A DNA stretch of 54,529 bases, from contig NZ_LGDG01000259.1 of assembly GCF_001279775.1 (NCBI RefSeq), positions 1-54,529 on the forward strand. The letters run 5' to 3'. Source of the DNA: Streptomyces sp. MMG1533 (GTDB taxonomy: Bacteria > Actinomycetota > Actinomycetes > Streptomycetales > Streptomycetaceae). Below, piece by piece: positions 1 through 8,429 of this stretch (the stretch's first letter is position 1; each line of letters opens with the position of its first letter). A model generated the notes under the pieces. It was given only the letters and a program-made list of their open reading frames with translations, did not search any database and had not been told where the DNA came from. The position numbers and the translations under genes are program-made.

Positions 1-37
1 GCACCTGGCACCTCGCACCCGCCGGTGCATGACCGGA

Positions 38-69
38 GGGGCTGTCCGGCCTGACGGCCGGACAGCCCC
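38..69. terminator. 14-bp perfect hairpin, probable terminator of an upstream gene
   Basis: The arms at 38-51 and 56-69 are perfect 14-bp complements around the loop TGAC. No gene lies before it in the window, so it probably ends a plus-strand gene outside the left edge. There is no strong U-tract, which is common for Streptomyces terminators. Confidence 0.7.
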
Positions 70-119
70 TCACCAAGATCTTCATCGACCTTCTAGGGCC
101 TGTCCCGCAGTCAACGTGC

Positions 120-170
120 AGGCGCCGTGGCCGAGTTCCCGCAGATCCCGGGAACTCGGCCACGGCGCCT
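120..170. terminator. 21-bp perfect inverted repeat, second terminator-like hairpin
   Basis: The arms at 120-140 and 150-170 are perfect 21-bp complements with a 9-base loop. It lies 50 bases after the first hairpin, so the two form a tandem insulator between the upstream gene and the secreted-protein gene at 310. Apart from these two hairpins I see nothing else in 1-295. Confidence 0.65.
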
Positions 171-309
171 CTCTGTTGACGCGGCACGGCACCAGAATCC
201 GCTGTACCGAAACCCGAACGAGTACGCACCCCGCCGTTCCGTCGCCCTGTGACGTGTGGCACCATGCAGGCCACCCCCACCGGCACAGCCCTCACGGGAG
301 ACACTCCTA

Positions 310-888
310 GTGCAGCAATCCGCCGTCCCGGAACTGGCACACACCCACACCCGTCCGATCCACTGGGTCGCCACCGCGACGGCGGTCGCCGGAGTCGTGG
401 CCCTCTCCTCGATCCTGCAGCCCAACCCGGCCACGGCGGCCCAGGCGGCCGGCCCGGAGACCAAGGGTGCCCCGGCCGTCACCGCGCCCCCCGATCCCGC
501 GGGCGTCGACTTCCCGATCGAGTGCGGTCCGGTCAAGGAGCTCGTGCAGAAGCAGGCTTCCGGGGACCTCGACGGCGACGGCAGGCCGGAGACGGTGGTC
601 GTGGTGCACTGCGACGCGGCGATGGGAACCCCGCCCGACGGCGTGTACGTGCTCACCCGGACCGCGGAGACCGGCAAGCCGCGGGTGGTGGCCACCCTGG
701 TCGCCCCCAAGGACCGCCTCACCGTGACCGACTTCGCCCTCCGGGGCCAAGCCGTGCTCGCGACACTCCTCGGCTACTCGTCCGCCGACGTGCCCAGTTG
801 CTGCCCCGACGTGAAGGACAGCGCGAAGTGGCAGTGGAAAAATGGCGCGTTCATCCGCTCGACACCCGGCGGAACGCGGACCGTGTGA
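310..888 (+). CDS. secreted or membrane-anchored hypothetical protein with a DxDGDG loop
   Basis: The protein has 192 residues from the GTG at 310, chosen because CGGGAG lies 9-10 bases upstream. A GTG at 256 is in frame but has no ribosome site and would push the hydrophobic segment inward. The N-terminus has one hydrophobic stretch (HWVATATAVAGVVALSSIL, about residues 16-34) followed by Ala-rich sequence ending PATAA, which looks like a Sec signal or anchor. A DLDGDGRPE loop (about residue 75) resembles FG-GAP or calcium-loop repeats. A CC pair and an aromatic WQWKNG segment lie near the C-terminus. I do not recognise a family, and the role is unknown. It is convergent with the ferredoxin gene, 58 bases away. 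Confidence 0.75.
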   Translation: MQQSAVPELAHTHTRPIHWVATATAVAGVVALSSILQPNPATAAQAAGPETKGAPAVTAPPDPAGVDFPIECGPVKELVQKQASGDLDGDGRPETVVVVHCDAAMGTPPDGVYVLTRTAETGKPRVVATLVAPKDRLTVTDFALRGQAVLATLLGYSSADVPSCCPDVKDSAKWQWKNGAFIRSTPGGTRTV

Positions 889-946
889 ACCGCGCAACCG
901 GCGCGTGTGAGAAATCAGACAGTAGTAACGGCGGGTAGCGGCAAGA

Positions 947-1252
947 TCACTCGGCGTCCGGGCCGTAGATCTCGACCTTGTCCGAAACGCGACGGACGTG
1001 GATGCAGTCGCCCGGACACTCCTTCGCCGAGTCGACCACATCCGTGAGAAGCGGCAGCGGTACGGGCGTTGTGGCGCCCTTGTCCTGAAGCAACTCGTCG
1101 CCGGGGCTCTTGACATAGGCCAGACCGTCGATGTCCAGCTCGAACACCTCGGGCGCGTACTGGGCGCAGATGCCGTCGCCGGTACAGAGATCCTGGTCGA
1201 TCCAGACCTCCAGATCCTCGCTGCCGGCCCCTGCCTCCTGCTGCACGCTCAT
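947..1252 (-). CDS. ferredoxin, single-cluster [3Fe-4S] type
   Basis: The protein has 101 residues from the ATG at 1252, with AGGAG unusually close (2 bases) upstream. An in-frame extension to 1405 exists but is not ferredoxin-like. The cluster ligands are CTGDGIC (C-x5-C) and, near the C-terminus, ECPGDC. This pattern is typical of the small acidic [3Fe-4S] ferredoxins of actinomycetes that donate electrons to cytochromes P450 or other oxidases. The redox partner is not evident. The only P450 in the window, at 32462, is far away. It is divergent from arc, and that order is conserved around actinobacterial proteasome loci. Confidence 0.85.
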   Translation of the reverse strand: MSVQQEAGAGSEDLEVWIDQDLCTGDGICAQYAPEVFELDIDGLAYVKSPGDELLQDKGATTPVPLPLLTDVVDSAKECPGDCIHVRRVSDKVEIYGPDAE

Positions 1253-1452
1253 GTCTCCTGCCGTTTCTGCGTCGAGCCGAACGGGAATCCGGCCAGCTCT
1301 GACGGGTGTTGAACGCTTCGACCCTACCTCCGGCAGCTTTCCAATCATGTTCGGTGGGTATTCCCCTGGCGTGAGGGAGAGCGCAAGGGTGAAGATCGGA
1401 CACACCCCGACAGTCTTTGTGATCTAGGGGTTTCAATCGACACCCACCCAGG

Positions 1453-1458
1453 TAGGGT
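1453..1458 (+). promoter_or_regulatory. possible -10 element of arc
   Basis: TAGGGT lies 39 bases before the arc start, inside the 9-mer TAGGGTCTG. The same 9-mer occurs before pup at 5121. No convincing -35 hexamer lies at 17 +/- 2 bases, so this is weak. Confidence 0.3.
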
Positions 1459-1496
1459 CTGGAAGCGTCCAGCTCCCCTTGGAGGAGGTGAGGACC

Positions 1497-3263
1497 GTGG
1501 CAGCCCACGACGACGACATGAACCGCGGCATCCGCCCGGGACGAGGGTCCGAGGACCCTGCCGGGCAGGTTGCCTACCTTGAGCAGGAGATCGCCGTCCT
1601 GCGACGTAAGCTCGCCGACTCTCCGCGACACACGAGGATTCTCGAAGAGCGGATCGTCGAGCTGCAGACCAACCTGGCCGGCGTGTCCGCCCAGAACGAG
1701 AGACTCGCCAACACGCTCCGTGAGGCCCGCGACCAGATCGTGGCCCTCAAGGAGGAAGTCGACCGGCTCGCGCAGCCGCCGGCTGGCTTCGGTGTCTTCC
1801 TCACGGCGAATGAGGACGGCACGGCGGACATCTTCACCGGCGGCCGCAAGCTGCGGGTGAACGTCAGCCCGAGCGTGGAACTCGAAGAGCTCCGGCGCGG
1901 CCAGGAAGTGATGCTCAACGAGGCTCTCAACGTGGTCGAGGCCATGGAGTACGAGAGCGTCGGCGACATCGTCACCCTCAAGGAGATCCTGGAGGACGGC
2001 GAGCGTGCCCTCGTGGTGGGGCACACCGACGAGGAGCGGGTGGTACGGCTCGCCGAGCCGCTGCTGGACATCACCATCCGCCCCGGCGACGCCCTGCTGC
2101 TCGAGCCCCGCTCCGGCTACGTCTACGAGGTCGTACCGAAGAGCGAGGTCGAGGAGCTCGTCCTCGAAGAGGTCCCGGACATCGGCTACGAGCAGATCGG
2201 CGGTCTGGGCGGCCAGATCGAGATGATCCGCGACGCGGTCGAGCTCCCGTACCTCTACCCCGACCTGTTCAAGGAGCACGAACTGCGGCCGCCCAAGGGC
2301 GTCCTGCTGTACGGGCCCCCCGGATGCGGCAAGACGCTCATCGCCAAGGCCGTCGCCAACTCGCTGGCCAAGAAGGTCGCCGAGGTCACCGGCCAGGCCC
2401 AGGGCAAGAGCTTCTTCCTCAACATCAAGGGTCCCGAGCTCCTGAACAAGTACGTCGGTGAGACCGAGCGGCAGATCCGCCTCGTCTTCCAGCGCGCTCG
2501 TGAGAAGGCCAGCGAGGGCACCCCCGTCATCGTCTTCTTCGACGAGATGGAATCGCTCTTCCGCACTCGTGGATCGGGCGTCAGCTCGGACGTGGAGAAC
2601 ACCATCGTCCCGCAGCTGCTCGCCGAGATCGACGGCGTGGAGGGCCTGCAGAACGTGGTCGTGATCGGCGCCTCCAACCGCGAGGACATGATCGACCCCG
2701 CCATCCTGCGGCCCGGCCGGCTGGACGTGAAGATCAAGATCGAGCGTCCGGACGCCGAGGCGGCCAAGGACATCTTCGGCAAGTACCTCACCGAGCGCCT
2801 CCCGCTGCACTCCGACGACGTCGGCGAGCACGGCGGCAGCAAGGCCACCACCGTCGGAAGCATGATCCAGACGGCCGTGGAACACATGTACGCGGAATCC
2901 GAGGAAAACCGCTTCCTGGAAGTCACCTATGCCAATGGCGACAAGGAAGTCCTCTATTTCAAGGACTTCAATTCCGGCGCCATGATCGAGAACATCGTGG
3001 GCCGCGCCAAGAAGATGGCGATCAAGGACTTCCTGGAGCACAACCAGAAGGGCCTCAGGGTCTCCCACCTCCTCCAGGCATGCGTGGACGAGTTCAAGGA
3101 GAACGAGGACCTGCCCAACACCACCAACCCGGACGACTGGGCCCGCATCTCCGGCAAGAAGGGCGAGCGGATCGTTTACATCCGCACCCTCATCACCGGA
3201 AAGCAGGGTGCGGACACCGGGCGCTCTATCGACACGGTGGCGAACACCGGTCAGTACCTGTAA
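1497..3263 (+). CDS. arc: proteasomal AAA+ ATPase ARC/Mpa
   Basis: The protein has 588 residues from the GTG at 1497, placed 7 bases after GGAGGAGGTG; an earlier TTG at 1479 overlaps that site. This hexameric ring ATPase recognises pupylated proteins and unfolds them into the 20S core. An N-terminal coiled coil (about residues 20-85) binds Pup and is followed by OB-fold interdomain segments (about 90-235). The AAA module has Walker A GPPGCGKT, Walker B VIVFFDE and an arginine-finger region ILRPGRLD. The C-terminus ends TGQYL, with the penultimate Tyr that docks into the alpha-ring pockets. A terminator follows, so arc appears to be a single-gene transcript. It is divergent from the ferredoxin gene. 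The length matches Streptomyces homologues. Confidence 0.97.
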   Translation: MAAHDDDMNRGIRPGRGSEDPAGQVAYLEQEIAVLRRKLADSPRHTRILEERIVELQTNLAGVSAQNERLANTLREARDQIVALKEEVDRLAQPPAGFGVFLTANEDGTADIFTGGRKLRVNVSPSVELEELRRGQEVMLNEALNVVEAMEYESVGDIVTLKEILEDGERALVVGHTDEERVVRLAEPLLDITIRPGDALLLEPRSGYVYEVVPKSEVEELVLEEVPDIGYEQIGGLGGQIEMIRDAVELPYLYPDLFKEHELRPPKGVLLYGPPGCGKTLIAKAVANSLAKKVAEVTGQAQGKSFFLNIKGPELLNKYVGETERQIRLVFQRAREKASEGTPVIVFFDEMESLFRTRGSGVSSDVENTIVPQLLAEIDGVEGLQNVVVIGASNREDMIDPAILRPGRLDVKIKIERPDAEAAKDIFGKYLTERLPLHSDDVGEHGGSKATTVGSMIQTAVEHMYAESEENRFLEVTYANGDKEVLYFKDFNSGAMIENIVGRAKKMAIKDFLEHNQKGLRVSHLLQACVDEFKENEDLPNTTNPDDWARISGKKGERIVYIRTLITGKQGADTGRSIDTVANTGQYL

Positions 3264-3272
3264 AACACAGGG

Positions 3273-3316
3273 CGGCTGCGGGTGCCCTCACCGGGTACCC
3301 GCAGCCGACTGTTTTT
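3273..3316 (+). terminator. arc terminator
   Basis: The arms at 3273-3287 and 3293-3307 pair over 15 bp with one G-U wobble. They are followed by ACTGTTTTT, a good U-tract, which makes this the clearest intrinsic terminator in the window. Confidence 0.85.
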
Positions 3317-3337
3317 CGGGACGGCTGGAGCAAGGCA

Positions 3338-3499
3338 ATGACGCAAATGATCTCCCCACCAGCGCAGAGGCGTTCTAGGCTCTTCGGTACCGCCGAGTCG
3401 CGCAGTGCGGGGACGGGCACCGCACACGCATCGGAGCGCCAGCGGTACTTGAGCGGCGTCCCCGACCGAGGACGCCGCCGGGCAAGGAGGGCCGCATGA
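3338..3499 (+). CDS. possible 53-residue upstream ORF coupled to dop
   Basis: An ATG at 3338 follows AAGG (3332-3335) closely and GGAG (3327-3330) 7 bases back. It opens a 53-codon frame whose TGA overlaps the dop ATG as ATGA (3496-3499). The peptide begins [10 protein letters not shown], is Arg/Ser-rich and matches no family I know. Dop has its own strong ribosome site (AAGGAGGG), so the uORF would modulate rather than enable translation. Composition alone does not prove it is coding. It could be a chance frame in the dop leader. Confidence 0.25.
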   Translation: MTQMISPPAQRRSRLFGTAESRSAGTGTAHASERQRYLSGVPDRGRRRARRAA

Positions 3500-5007
3500 C
3501 CGTACGGCGAGTAATGGGCATCGAGACGGAGTACGGGATCTCCGTCCCCGGTCACCCCAACGCCAATGCCATGCTCACCTCGTCCCAGATCGTCAACGCC
3601 TACGCGGCGGCGATGCACCGGGCCAGGCGAGCCCGCTGGGACTTCGAGGAGGAGAACCCGCTGCGGGACGCGCGAGGCTTCGACCTCGCCCGCGAGGCCG
3701 CCGACTCCAGCCAGCTCACCGACGAGGACATCGGCCTGGCCAACGTGATCCTCACCAACGGCGCGCGGCTCTACGTCGACCACGCACACCCCGAGTACAG
3801 CGCCCCCGAGGTCACCAACCCGCGCGACGCCGTCCTCTGGGACAAGGCCGGCGAGCGCATCATGGCGGAGGCGGCGGAGCGGGCGGCCCAGCTCCCCGGC
3901 GCCCAGCCGATCCACCTCTACAAGAACAACACCGACAACAAGGGCGCGTCCTACGGCACGCACGAGAACTACCTGATGAAGCGGGAAACCGCCTTCTCGG
4001 ACATCGTGCGCCACCTGACGCCGTTCTTCGTCTCCCGCCAGGTCGTCACCGGTGCGGGCCGCGTCGGCATCGGCCAGGACGGCCACGAGCACGGCTTCCA
4101 GCTCAGCCAGCGGGCCGACTACTTCGAGGTCGAGGTGGGCCTGGAGACCACCCTCAAGCGCCCCATCATCAACACCCGCGACGAGCCGCACGCCGACGCC
4201 GAGAAGTACCGCCGCCTGCACGTGATCATCGGCGACGCGAATCTCTCGGAGATCTCGACCTATCTGAAGCTGGGCACGACGGCGCTCGTCCTGTCCATGA
4301 TCGAGGACGGCTTCATCGCCGTCGACCTGGCGGTGGACCAGCCCGTCCGCACCCTCCACCAGGTCTCCCACGACCCGACACTCAAGCGACTGGTCACACT
4401 CCGCAGCGGCCGGACACTCACCGCGGTGCAGTTGCAGATGGAGTACTTCGAGCTGTCGCGCAAGTACGTGGAAGAGCGGTACGGCGCGGACGCCGACGAG
4501 CAGACCAAGGACGTCCTGGCCCGCTGGGAGGACACCCTCAACCGGCTGGAGAACGACCCGATGAGCCTGGCCGGCGAGCTGGACTGGGTCGCCAAGCGGG
4601 AGCTCATGGAGGGCTACCGGCGCCGCGACGACCTCGACTGGGACGCCGCCCGGCTGCACCTGGTCGACCTCCAGTACGCCGACGTGCGCCCCGAGAAGGG
4701 CCTCTACAACCGTCTGGCGGCCCGCGGCCGGATGAAGCGCCTGCTGGACGAGAACGAGGTCGAGCGGGCCCGTACGAAGCCGCCGGAGGACACACGCGCG
4801 TACTTCCGCGGACGGTGCCTGGAGCAGTACGCCGACGACGTCGCCGCGGCTTCCTGGGACTCCGTGATCTTCGATCTGCCGGGCAGGGACTCGCTCCAGC
4901 GCGTTCCAACCCTCGAACCGCTTCGCGGAACGCGAAATCACGTCAAGGAGCTCCTGGACCGTTGCCGGACGGCCGAAGACCTGGTCAGGGTGCTGTCGGG
5001 CAGCTGA
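3496..5007 (+). CDS. dop: Pup deamidase / depupylase Dop
   Basis: The protein has 503 residues from the ATG at 3496, after AAGGAGGG. Dop converts the C-terminal Gln of Pup to Glu and later removes Pup from substrates. It has the carboxylate-amine ligase (glutamine-synthetase-like) fold: MGIETEYG at residues 7-14 for nucleotide/metal binding, [10 protein letters not shown] with Asp95 (the essential aspartate position), [19 protein letters not shown], and NTRDEPHAD with YRRLHVI. Residues about 48-80 form the flexible Dop-loop that is absent from the ligase PafA, which separates the two paralogues. It is followed by pup after 155 bases, probably with an internal promoter. Confidence 0.97.
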   Translation: MTVRRVMGIETEYGISVPGHPNANAMLTSSQIVNAYAAAMHRARRARWDFEEENPLRDARGFDLAREAADSSQLTDEDIGLANVILTNGARLYVDHAHPEYSAPEVTNPRDAVLWDKAGERIMAEAAERAAQLPGAQPIHLYKNNTDNKGASYGTHENYLMKRETAFSDIVRHLTPFFVSRQVVTGAGRVGIGQDGHEHGFQLSQRADYFEVEVGLETTLKRPIINTRDEPHADAEKYRRLHVIIGDANLSEISTYLKLGTTALVLSMIEDGFIAVDLAVDQPVRTLHQVSHDPTLKRLVTLRSGRTLTAVQLQMEYFELSRKYVEERYGADADEQTKDVLARWEDTLNRLENDPMSLAGELDWVAKRELMEGYRRRDDLDWDAARLHLVDLQYADVRPEKGLYNRLAARGRMKRLLDENEVERARTKPPEDTRAYFRGRCLEQYADDVAAASWDSVIFDLPGRDSLQRVPTLEPLRGTRNHVKELLDRCRTAEDLVRVLSGS

Positions 5008-5120
5008 GGGGTACTCGGGGCCGACTCGGTCCCACAGGGTGGAATCCCCGGCGTTCGGGAATCATCGAGGTGGTCCCCGGACGTTGAGGGAACTGCGGGG
5101 CCGATGTCGGACCCTGCTTG

Positions 5121-5126
5121 TAGGGT
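5121..5126 (+). promoter_or_regulatory. possible -10 element of pup-prcB-prcA
   Basis: TAGGGT, within TAGGGTCTG, lies 37 bases before the pup ATG and repeats the 9-mer found before arc. A TTGAGG at 5084 is too far upstream to be its -35. This is suggestive only. Confidence 0.3.
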
Positions 5127-5162
5127 CTGATCAAGAACGTCGAACCGAGCGGGGTGAGGGTT

Positions 5163-5378
5163 ATGGCGACCAAGGACACCGGCGGCGGACAGCAGAAGGC
5201 GACGCGCAACACCGAGGAGGTCGAGGAGGCGCCCGAGGCGCAGGCATCCGAAGACCTCAAGGAGCGCCAGGAGAAGCTGAGCGACGACGTCGACTCGGTA
5301 CTGGACGAGATCGACGACGTGCTCGAGGAGAACGCAGAGGACTTCGTGCGTTCCTTCGTGCAAAAGGGCGGTCAGTAA
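5163..5378 (+). CDS. pup: prokaryotic ubiquitin-like protein Pup
   Basis: The protein has 71 residues from the ATG at 5163, preceded by GGGGTGAGG; the GTG at 5154 is part of that site. It is a small, mostly disordered protein, acidic and rich in Glu/Asp, with a C-terminal helix SDDVDSVLDEIDDVLEENAE that binds the ARC coiled coil. It ends VQKGGQ. The final Gln is encoded, so Dop deamidation to Glu is required before PafA can ligate it to substrate lysines. It heads a pup-prcB-prcA unit. Gaps of 149 and 73 bases separate the genes. Confidence 0.97.
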   Translation: MATKDTGGGQQKATRNTEEVEEAPEAQASEDLKERQEKLSDDVDSVLDEIDDVLEENAEDFVRSFVQKGGQ

Positions 5379-5527
5379 AGCCAGTTGTCCGTCCCGGAGT
5401 CGGCCCGCGCACAGCAGGTCGTCGCCGGGACGGATGACCGGCGTCGGCACGGGTATGGTCCGTGCACAGATTTGATGATCGGCTCGGCCGTCCCGGGCGG
5501 GCCGCCGCCTTACGTGGAAGGAATCGC

Positions 5528-6373
5528 GTGGAAGCCAACCCTCGTAGCACCGGGCGTCTGCCGGCTGCCTTCCTGACGCCCGGCTCGTCCTCCTTCATGG
5601 ACTTCCTGTCCGAACACCAGCCGGAGATCCTCCCGGGCAACCGGCAGCTCCCGCCCACCCAGGGCGTGATCGAGGCGCCGCACGGCACCACGATCGTGGC
5701 CGTGACGTTCCCCGGCGGTGTCGTGCTCGCCGGTGACCGACGCGCCACCATGGGCAACGTCATCGCACAGCGCGACATCGAGAAGGTCTTCCCGGCCGAC
5801 GAGTACTCGGCCGTCGGCATCGCCGGCACCGCCGGTCTCGCGGTCGAGATGGTCAAGCTCTTCCAGCTGGAGCTGGAGCACTTCGAGAAGGTCGAGGGCG
5901 CGCAGCTCTCCCTGGAGGGCAAGGCGAACCGCCTGTCGACCATGATCCGTTCCAACCTCGGCATGGCCATGCAGGGCCTGGCCGTGGTCCCGCTCTTCGC
6001 CGGGTACGACGTGGACCGTGGCAGGGGCCGCATCTTCTCCTACGACGTCACCGGCGGCCGCTCCGAGGAGCACAACTTCGCGGCGACGGGCTCCGGCTCG
6101 ATCTTCGCCCGCGGCGCCATGAAGAAGTTCTTCCATGACGGCCTGACCGAGGCCGAGGCCACGATGCTCGTGGTGCAGGCCCTCTACGACGCGGCAGACG
6201 ACGACTCGGCGACCGGCGGTCCCGATGTCGCCCGCCGGATCTACCCGATCGTCACCGTGATCACCGAGGACGGCTTCCGCCGTCTCGGCGAGGACGAGTC
6301 CTCCGAGATCGCCCGCTCGATCCTGGAGCGGCGCCTGGAGCAGCCCGACGGCCCGCGCGCCGCGCTGCTCTAG
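5528..6373 (+). CDS. prcB: 20S proteasome beta subunit
   Basis: The protein has 281 residues from the GTG at 5528, after GGAAGGAA; an in-frame extension to 5462 is unsupported. It is an N-terminal nucleophile hydrolase. The 53-residue propeptide ends APHG, and autocleavage would expose Thr54 of TTIVAVTF as nucleophile and new N-terminus. The conserved GDRRATMG (Asp/Arg) and GTAGLA segments and a Lys in DIEKVF fit the active-site lysine. It assembles with PrcA into the four-ring core. Some Streptomyces genomes, as I recall, carry an endonuclease VII-like gene between pup and prcB; here there is none. Confidence 0.96.
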   Translation: MEANPRSTGRLPAAFLTPGSSSFMDFLSEHQPEILPGNRQLPPTQGVIEAPHGTTIVAVTFPGGVVLAGDRRATMGNVIAQRDIEKVFPADEYSAVGIAGTAGLAVEMVKLFQLELEHFEKVEGAQLSLEGKANRLSTMIRSNLGMAMQGLAVVPLFAGYDVDRGRGRIFSYDVTGGRSEEHNFAATGSGSIFARGAMKKFFHDGLTEAEATMLVVQALYDAADDDSATGGPDVARRIYPIVTVITEDGFRRLGEDESSEIARSILERRLEQPDGPRAALL

Positions 6374-6446
6374 CCGGCGGGCCCGGTTTCTTACCAAGGT
6401 GATCCAGGGAATTCGACGGAACCCAGAAGAGAGGGACGGATAACCG

Positions 6447-7193
6447 GTGTCGACGCCGTTCTATGTCTCACCCCAGCAGGCCATGGCCGACCGGGCGGAG
6501 TACGCCCGCAAGGGCATCGCCCGTGGCCGCAGCCTGGTCGTGCTGCAGTACGCCGACGGCATCGTCTTCGTCGGCGAGAACCCGTCCCGCGCGCTGCACA
6601 AGTTCAGCGAGATCTACGACCGGATCGGCTTCGCGGCCGCCGGCAAGTACAACGAGTACGAGAACCTCCGCATCGGCGGCGTCCGCTACGCCGACCTGCG
6701 GGGCTACACCTACGACCGTGACGACGTGACCGCCCGCGGCCTGGCCAACGTCTACGCACAGACCCTGGGCACGATCTTCTCGTCCGCGGCCGAGAAGCCG
6801 TACGAGGTGGAGCTGGTCGTCGCCGAGGTCGGGGAGACGCCCGAGGGCGACCAGATCTACCGCCTGCCGCACGACGGATCGATCGTGGACGAGCACGGCT
6901 CGGTCGCGGTCGGCGGCAACGCCGAGACGATCAGCAGCTATCTGGACCAGCGTCACCAGGACGGCATGAGCCTCGCCGAGGCTCTCAAGCTGGCCGTCCA
7001 GGCCCTGTCCCGCGACACCAACGGCAGCGAGCGGGAGATCCCCGCCGAGCGCCTGGAGGTCGCGGTGCTGGACCGTACGCGGCCGCAGAAGCGCAAGTTC
7101 AAGCGCATCGTCGGCCGCCAGCTCGCCCGGCTGCTGGAGGCCGGCGGAGCGACCACCGAGGCGGAGAGCGCCGAGGAACCCGACGAGAAGTAG
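6447..7193 (+). CDS. prcA: 20S proteasome alpha subunit
   Basis: The protein has 248 residues from the GTG at 6447, with GAGGGA about 10 bases upstream. It forms the outer gating rings of the 20S core. The N-terminal [22 protein letters not shown] is the family's gate and H0 helix. The proteasome fold follows with [21 protein letters not shown]. The C-terminus is acidic (ESAEEPDEK), as in other Streptomyces PrcA. It lacks the propeptide and Thr nucleophile, as expected. It is the last gene of the pup operon and ends at a bidirectional terminator. Confidence 0.96.
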   Translation: MSTPFYVSPQQAMADRAEYARKGIARGRSLVVLQYADGIVFVGENPSRALHKFSEIYDRIGFAAAGKYNEYENLRIGGVRYADLRGYTYDRDDVTARGLANVYAQTLGTIFSSAAEKPYEVELVVAEVGETPEGDQIYRLPHDGSIVDEHGSVAVGGNAETISSYLDQRHQDGMSLAEALKLAVQALSRDTNGSEREIPAERLEVAVLDRTRPQKRKFKRIVGRQLARLLEAGGATTEAESAEEPDEK

Positions 7194-7202
7194 CCAACCT
7201 CG

Positions 7203-7254
7203 CTCCTGAAGTGCCCCGGCCGACCCATCGGCCGGGGCACAGGCGCTTCAGGAG
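7203..7254. terminator. bidirectional terminator between prcA and lacI-type gene
   Basis: The inner 12-bp perfect arms lie at 7211-7222 and 7229-7240. An outer pair, CTCCTGAAG (7203-7211) and CTTCAGGAG (7246-7254), can extend the structure. It overlaps the stop codon of the minus-strand regulator and sits between convergent genes, so it can serve both. Confidence 0.8.
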
Positions 7255-8264
7255 GCGCTCGGAGGTGCCGTGGAGCCCCGCACGATCAGCTCGACGGGAA
7301 TGTCCCCCGCCTCGGGCGTACGGCCCTCCAGGACCGCCAGCAGGGCCAGCATGCCGCGCTCCCCGAACAGCTCGGCGTCCAGCCGTACGGTCGTCAGCTC
7401 GGGATCGATGGCCGTGGCCAGGGCGAGGTCGTCCAGCCCGGTGACGGACACGTCGTCGGGAACGCGCAGGCCGAGGCGGCGCAGCGCCTTGTAGGCGCCG
7501 GCGGCGAGCTTGTCGTCGTCGCAGACCAGCGCGGTCGGTCGCGGGCCGGGGGCCGACAGCGCGGCCTCGGCGGCGGCCACGGCACCCTCGATGGAGATCG
7601 GCGCATGGGCCGTGCGGACCGAGGTGCCGGGCACTGCGCCGACCCGTGCGGCCAGCTCGCGGGCGCGTACCTCGAAGGTCCAGGACGGCACGTTGGCCGC
7701 CAGGTGCAGGAAGCGGCGGTGCCCCAGGCCGAGCAGGTGTTCGGCGACCTGCCGTACGCCGTCGGTGATGTCCAGGTTGACCGTGGCCACGCCGAGGCTT
7801 CCCGAAGGGTCGCTGTCCAGCATCACCAGCGGCAGCTGGTCGCCGCGGATCGCGGAGAGGGCGTCGGCGGCCATGGAGGAGGCGATGACGCCGTCCAGGG
7901 CGGCCTGCGCCGAGGCGAAGGGGTCCCGGGCGGGCCCGATGCCCTCGGGGGAGGGGTACAGGACCACGCCGAAGCCGTGGTCGGCGGCGACCCGGGCCGC
8001 GCCCGTGTAGACGCCCGCGAAGAACTCGGTCGTCAGCGCGGGGACCACCAGGAGCACGGTGCGGGTGTGGCCCAGGCGCAGGTTGCGGGCGGCCAGATTG
8101 GGCCGGTAGCCCAGCTCGCGCGCGGCCTCCCGGACGCGCTCGGCCGTCGTCTCCGACACCCGCCCGCGCCACTTGTCGCCGAGGACCAGGGAGACCGCGG
8201 CCTGGGAGACGCCGGCGGCCTGGGCGACGTCACGGCTGGTGGGGCGGGTGCTGCCTCGTGCCAC
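7248..8264 (-). CDS. LacI-family transcriptional regulator
   Basis: The protein has 338 residues from the GTG at 8264, after AAAGGAG. The N-terminal helix-turn-helix is TSRDVAQAAGVSQAAVSLVL, with the hinge helix ending ELGYRPN. A periplasmic-binding-protein-like effector domain follows (about residues 65-330; VLLVVPAL, LDSDP, LVCDDDKLA, GLDDLALA). The ligand is unknown, and there are no sugar catabolic genes nearby. It is divergent from an MFS exporter gene, so it probably controls that gene and itself through the inverted repeat at 8358-8384. The pair interrupts the Pup-proteasome locus. Confidence 0.93.
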   Translation of the reverse strand: MARGSTRPTSRDVAQAAGVSQAAVSLVLGDKWRGRVSETTAERVREAARELGYRPNLAARNLRLGHTRTVLLVVPALTTEFFAGVYTGAARVAADHGFGVVLYPSPEGIGPARDPFASAQAALDGVIASSMAADALSAIRGDQLPLVMLDSDPSGSLGVATVNLDITDGVRQVAEHLLGLGHRRFLHLAANVPSWTFEVRARELAARVGAVPGTSVRTAHAPISIEGAVAAAEAALSAPGPRPTALVCDDDKLAAGAYKALRRLGLRVPDDVSVTGLDDLALATAIDPELTTVRLDAELFGERGMLALLAVLEGRTPEAGDIPVELIVRGSTAPPSAS

Positions 8265-8290
8265 CGGCTGCCTGCTCCTTTCGTCTGGTC

Positions 8291-8322
8291 GTGCGCCTCC
8301 GGGCGCGCGCCCGGAGGCGCAC
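8291..8322. repeat. 32-bp perfect palindrome in the lacI leader
   Basis: Two 16-base halves (8291-8306 and 8307-8322) are exact reverse complements with no spacer. It lies 27 bases upstream of the lacI-type start, so in that mRNA it would fold into a very stable hairpin just before the ribosome site. It could be an attenuator-like element or a regulator site. Confidence 0.6.
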
Positions 8323-8357
8323 TCCCTGTCGTCTGGACGCGTGAACAGCGCACATGG

Positions 8358-8384
8358 TACGTATGACAGAGGACGTTATACGTA
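8358..8384. promoter_or_regulatory. candidate LacI-family operator between the divergent genes
   Basis: TACGTATGAC (8358-8367) and GTTATACGTA (8375-8384) are inverted copies matching at 9 of 10 positions with a 7-base spacer. It lies 45 bases before the MFS start and about 94 before the lacI start. It is AT-rich in a GC-rich background. LacI proteins bind such inverted repeats, so this is the best operator candidate. Confidence 0.55.
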
Positions 8385-8429
8385 AAACCTCACGCGTCAC
8401 CGACGCACCGGGCGAGCAAAGGGTGGGAC

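Noticed and set aside
915..3068. 717-codon minus-strand open frame opposite arc
   Set aside because: It mirrors the arc codon structure (high-GC shadow), has no family motifs and overlaps a gene with clear AAA+ motifs and the ferredoxin gene.
3921..3950. TTGTCGGTG on the minus strand inside dop
   Set aside because: It lies within coding sequence with a spacer of 9 rather than 8 bases and faces no gene start.
3226..4941. 571-codon minus-strand frame opposite dop
   Set aside because: Shadow of dop; composition is Val/Leu/Gly-rich repeats typical of antisense high-GC frames.
5385..5576. 63-codon frame between pup and prcB
   Set aside because: It overlaps the prcB propeptide, has no ribosome site and shows no conserved residues.
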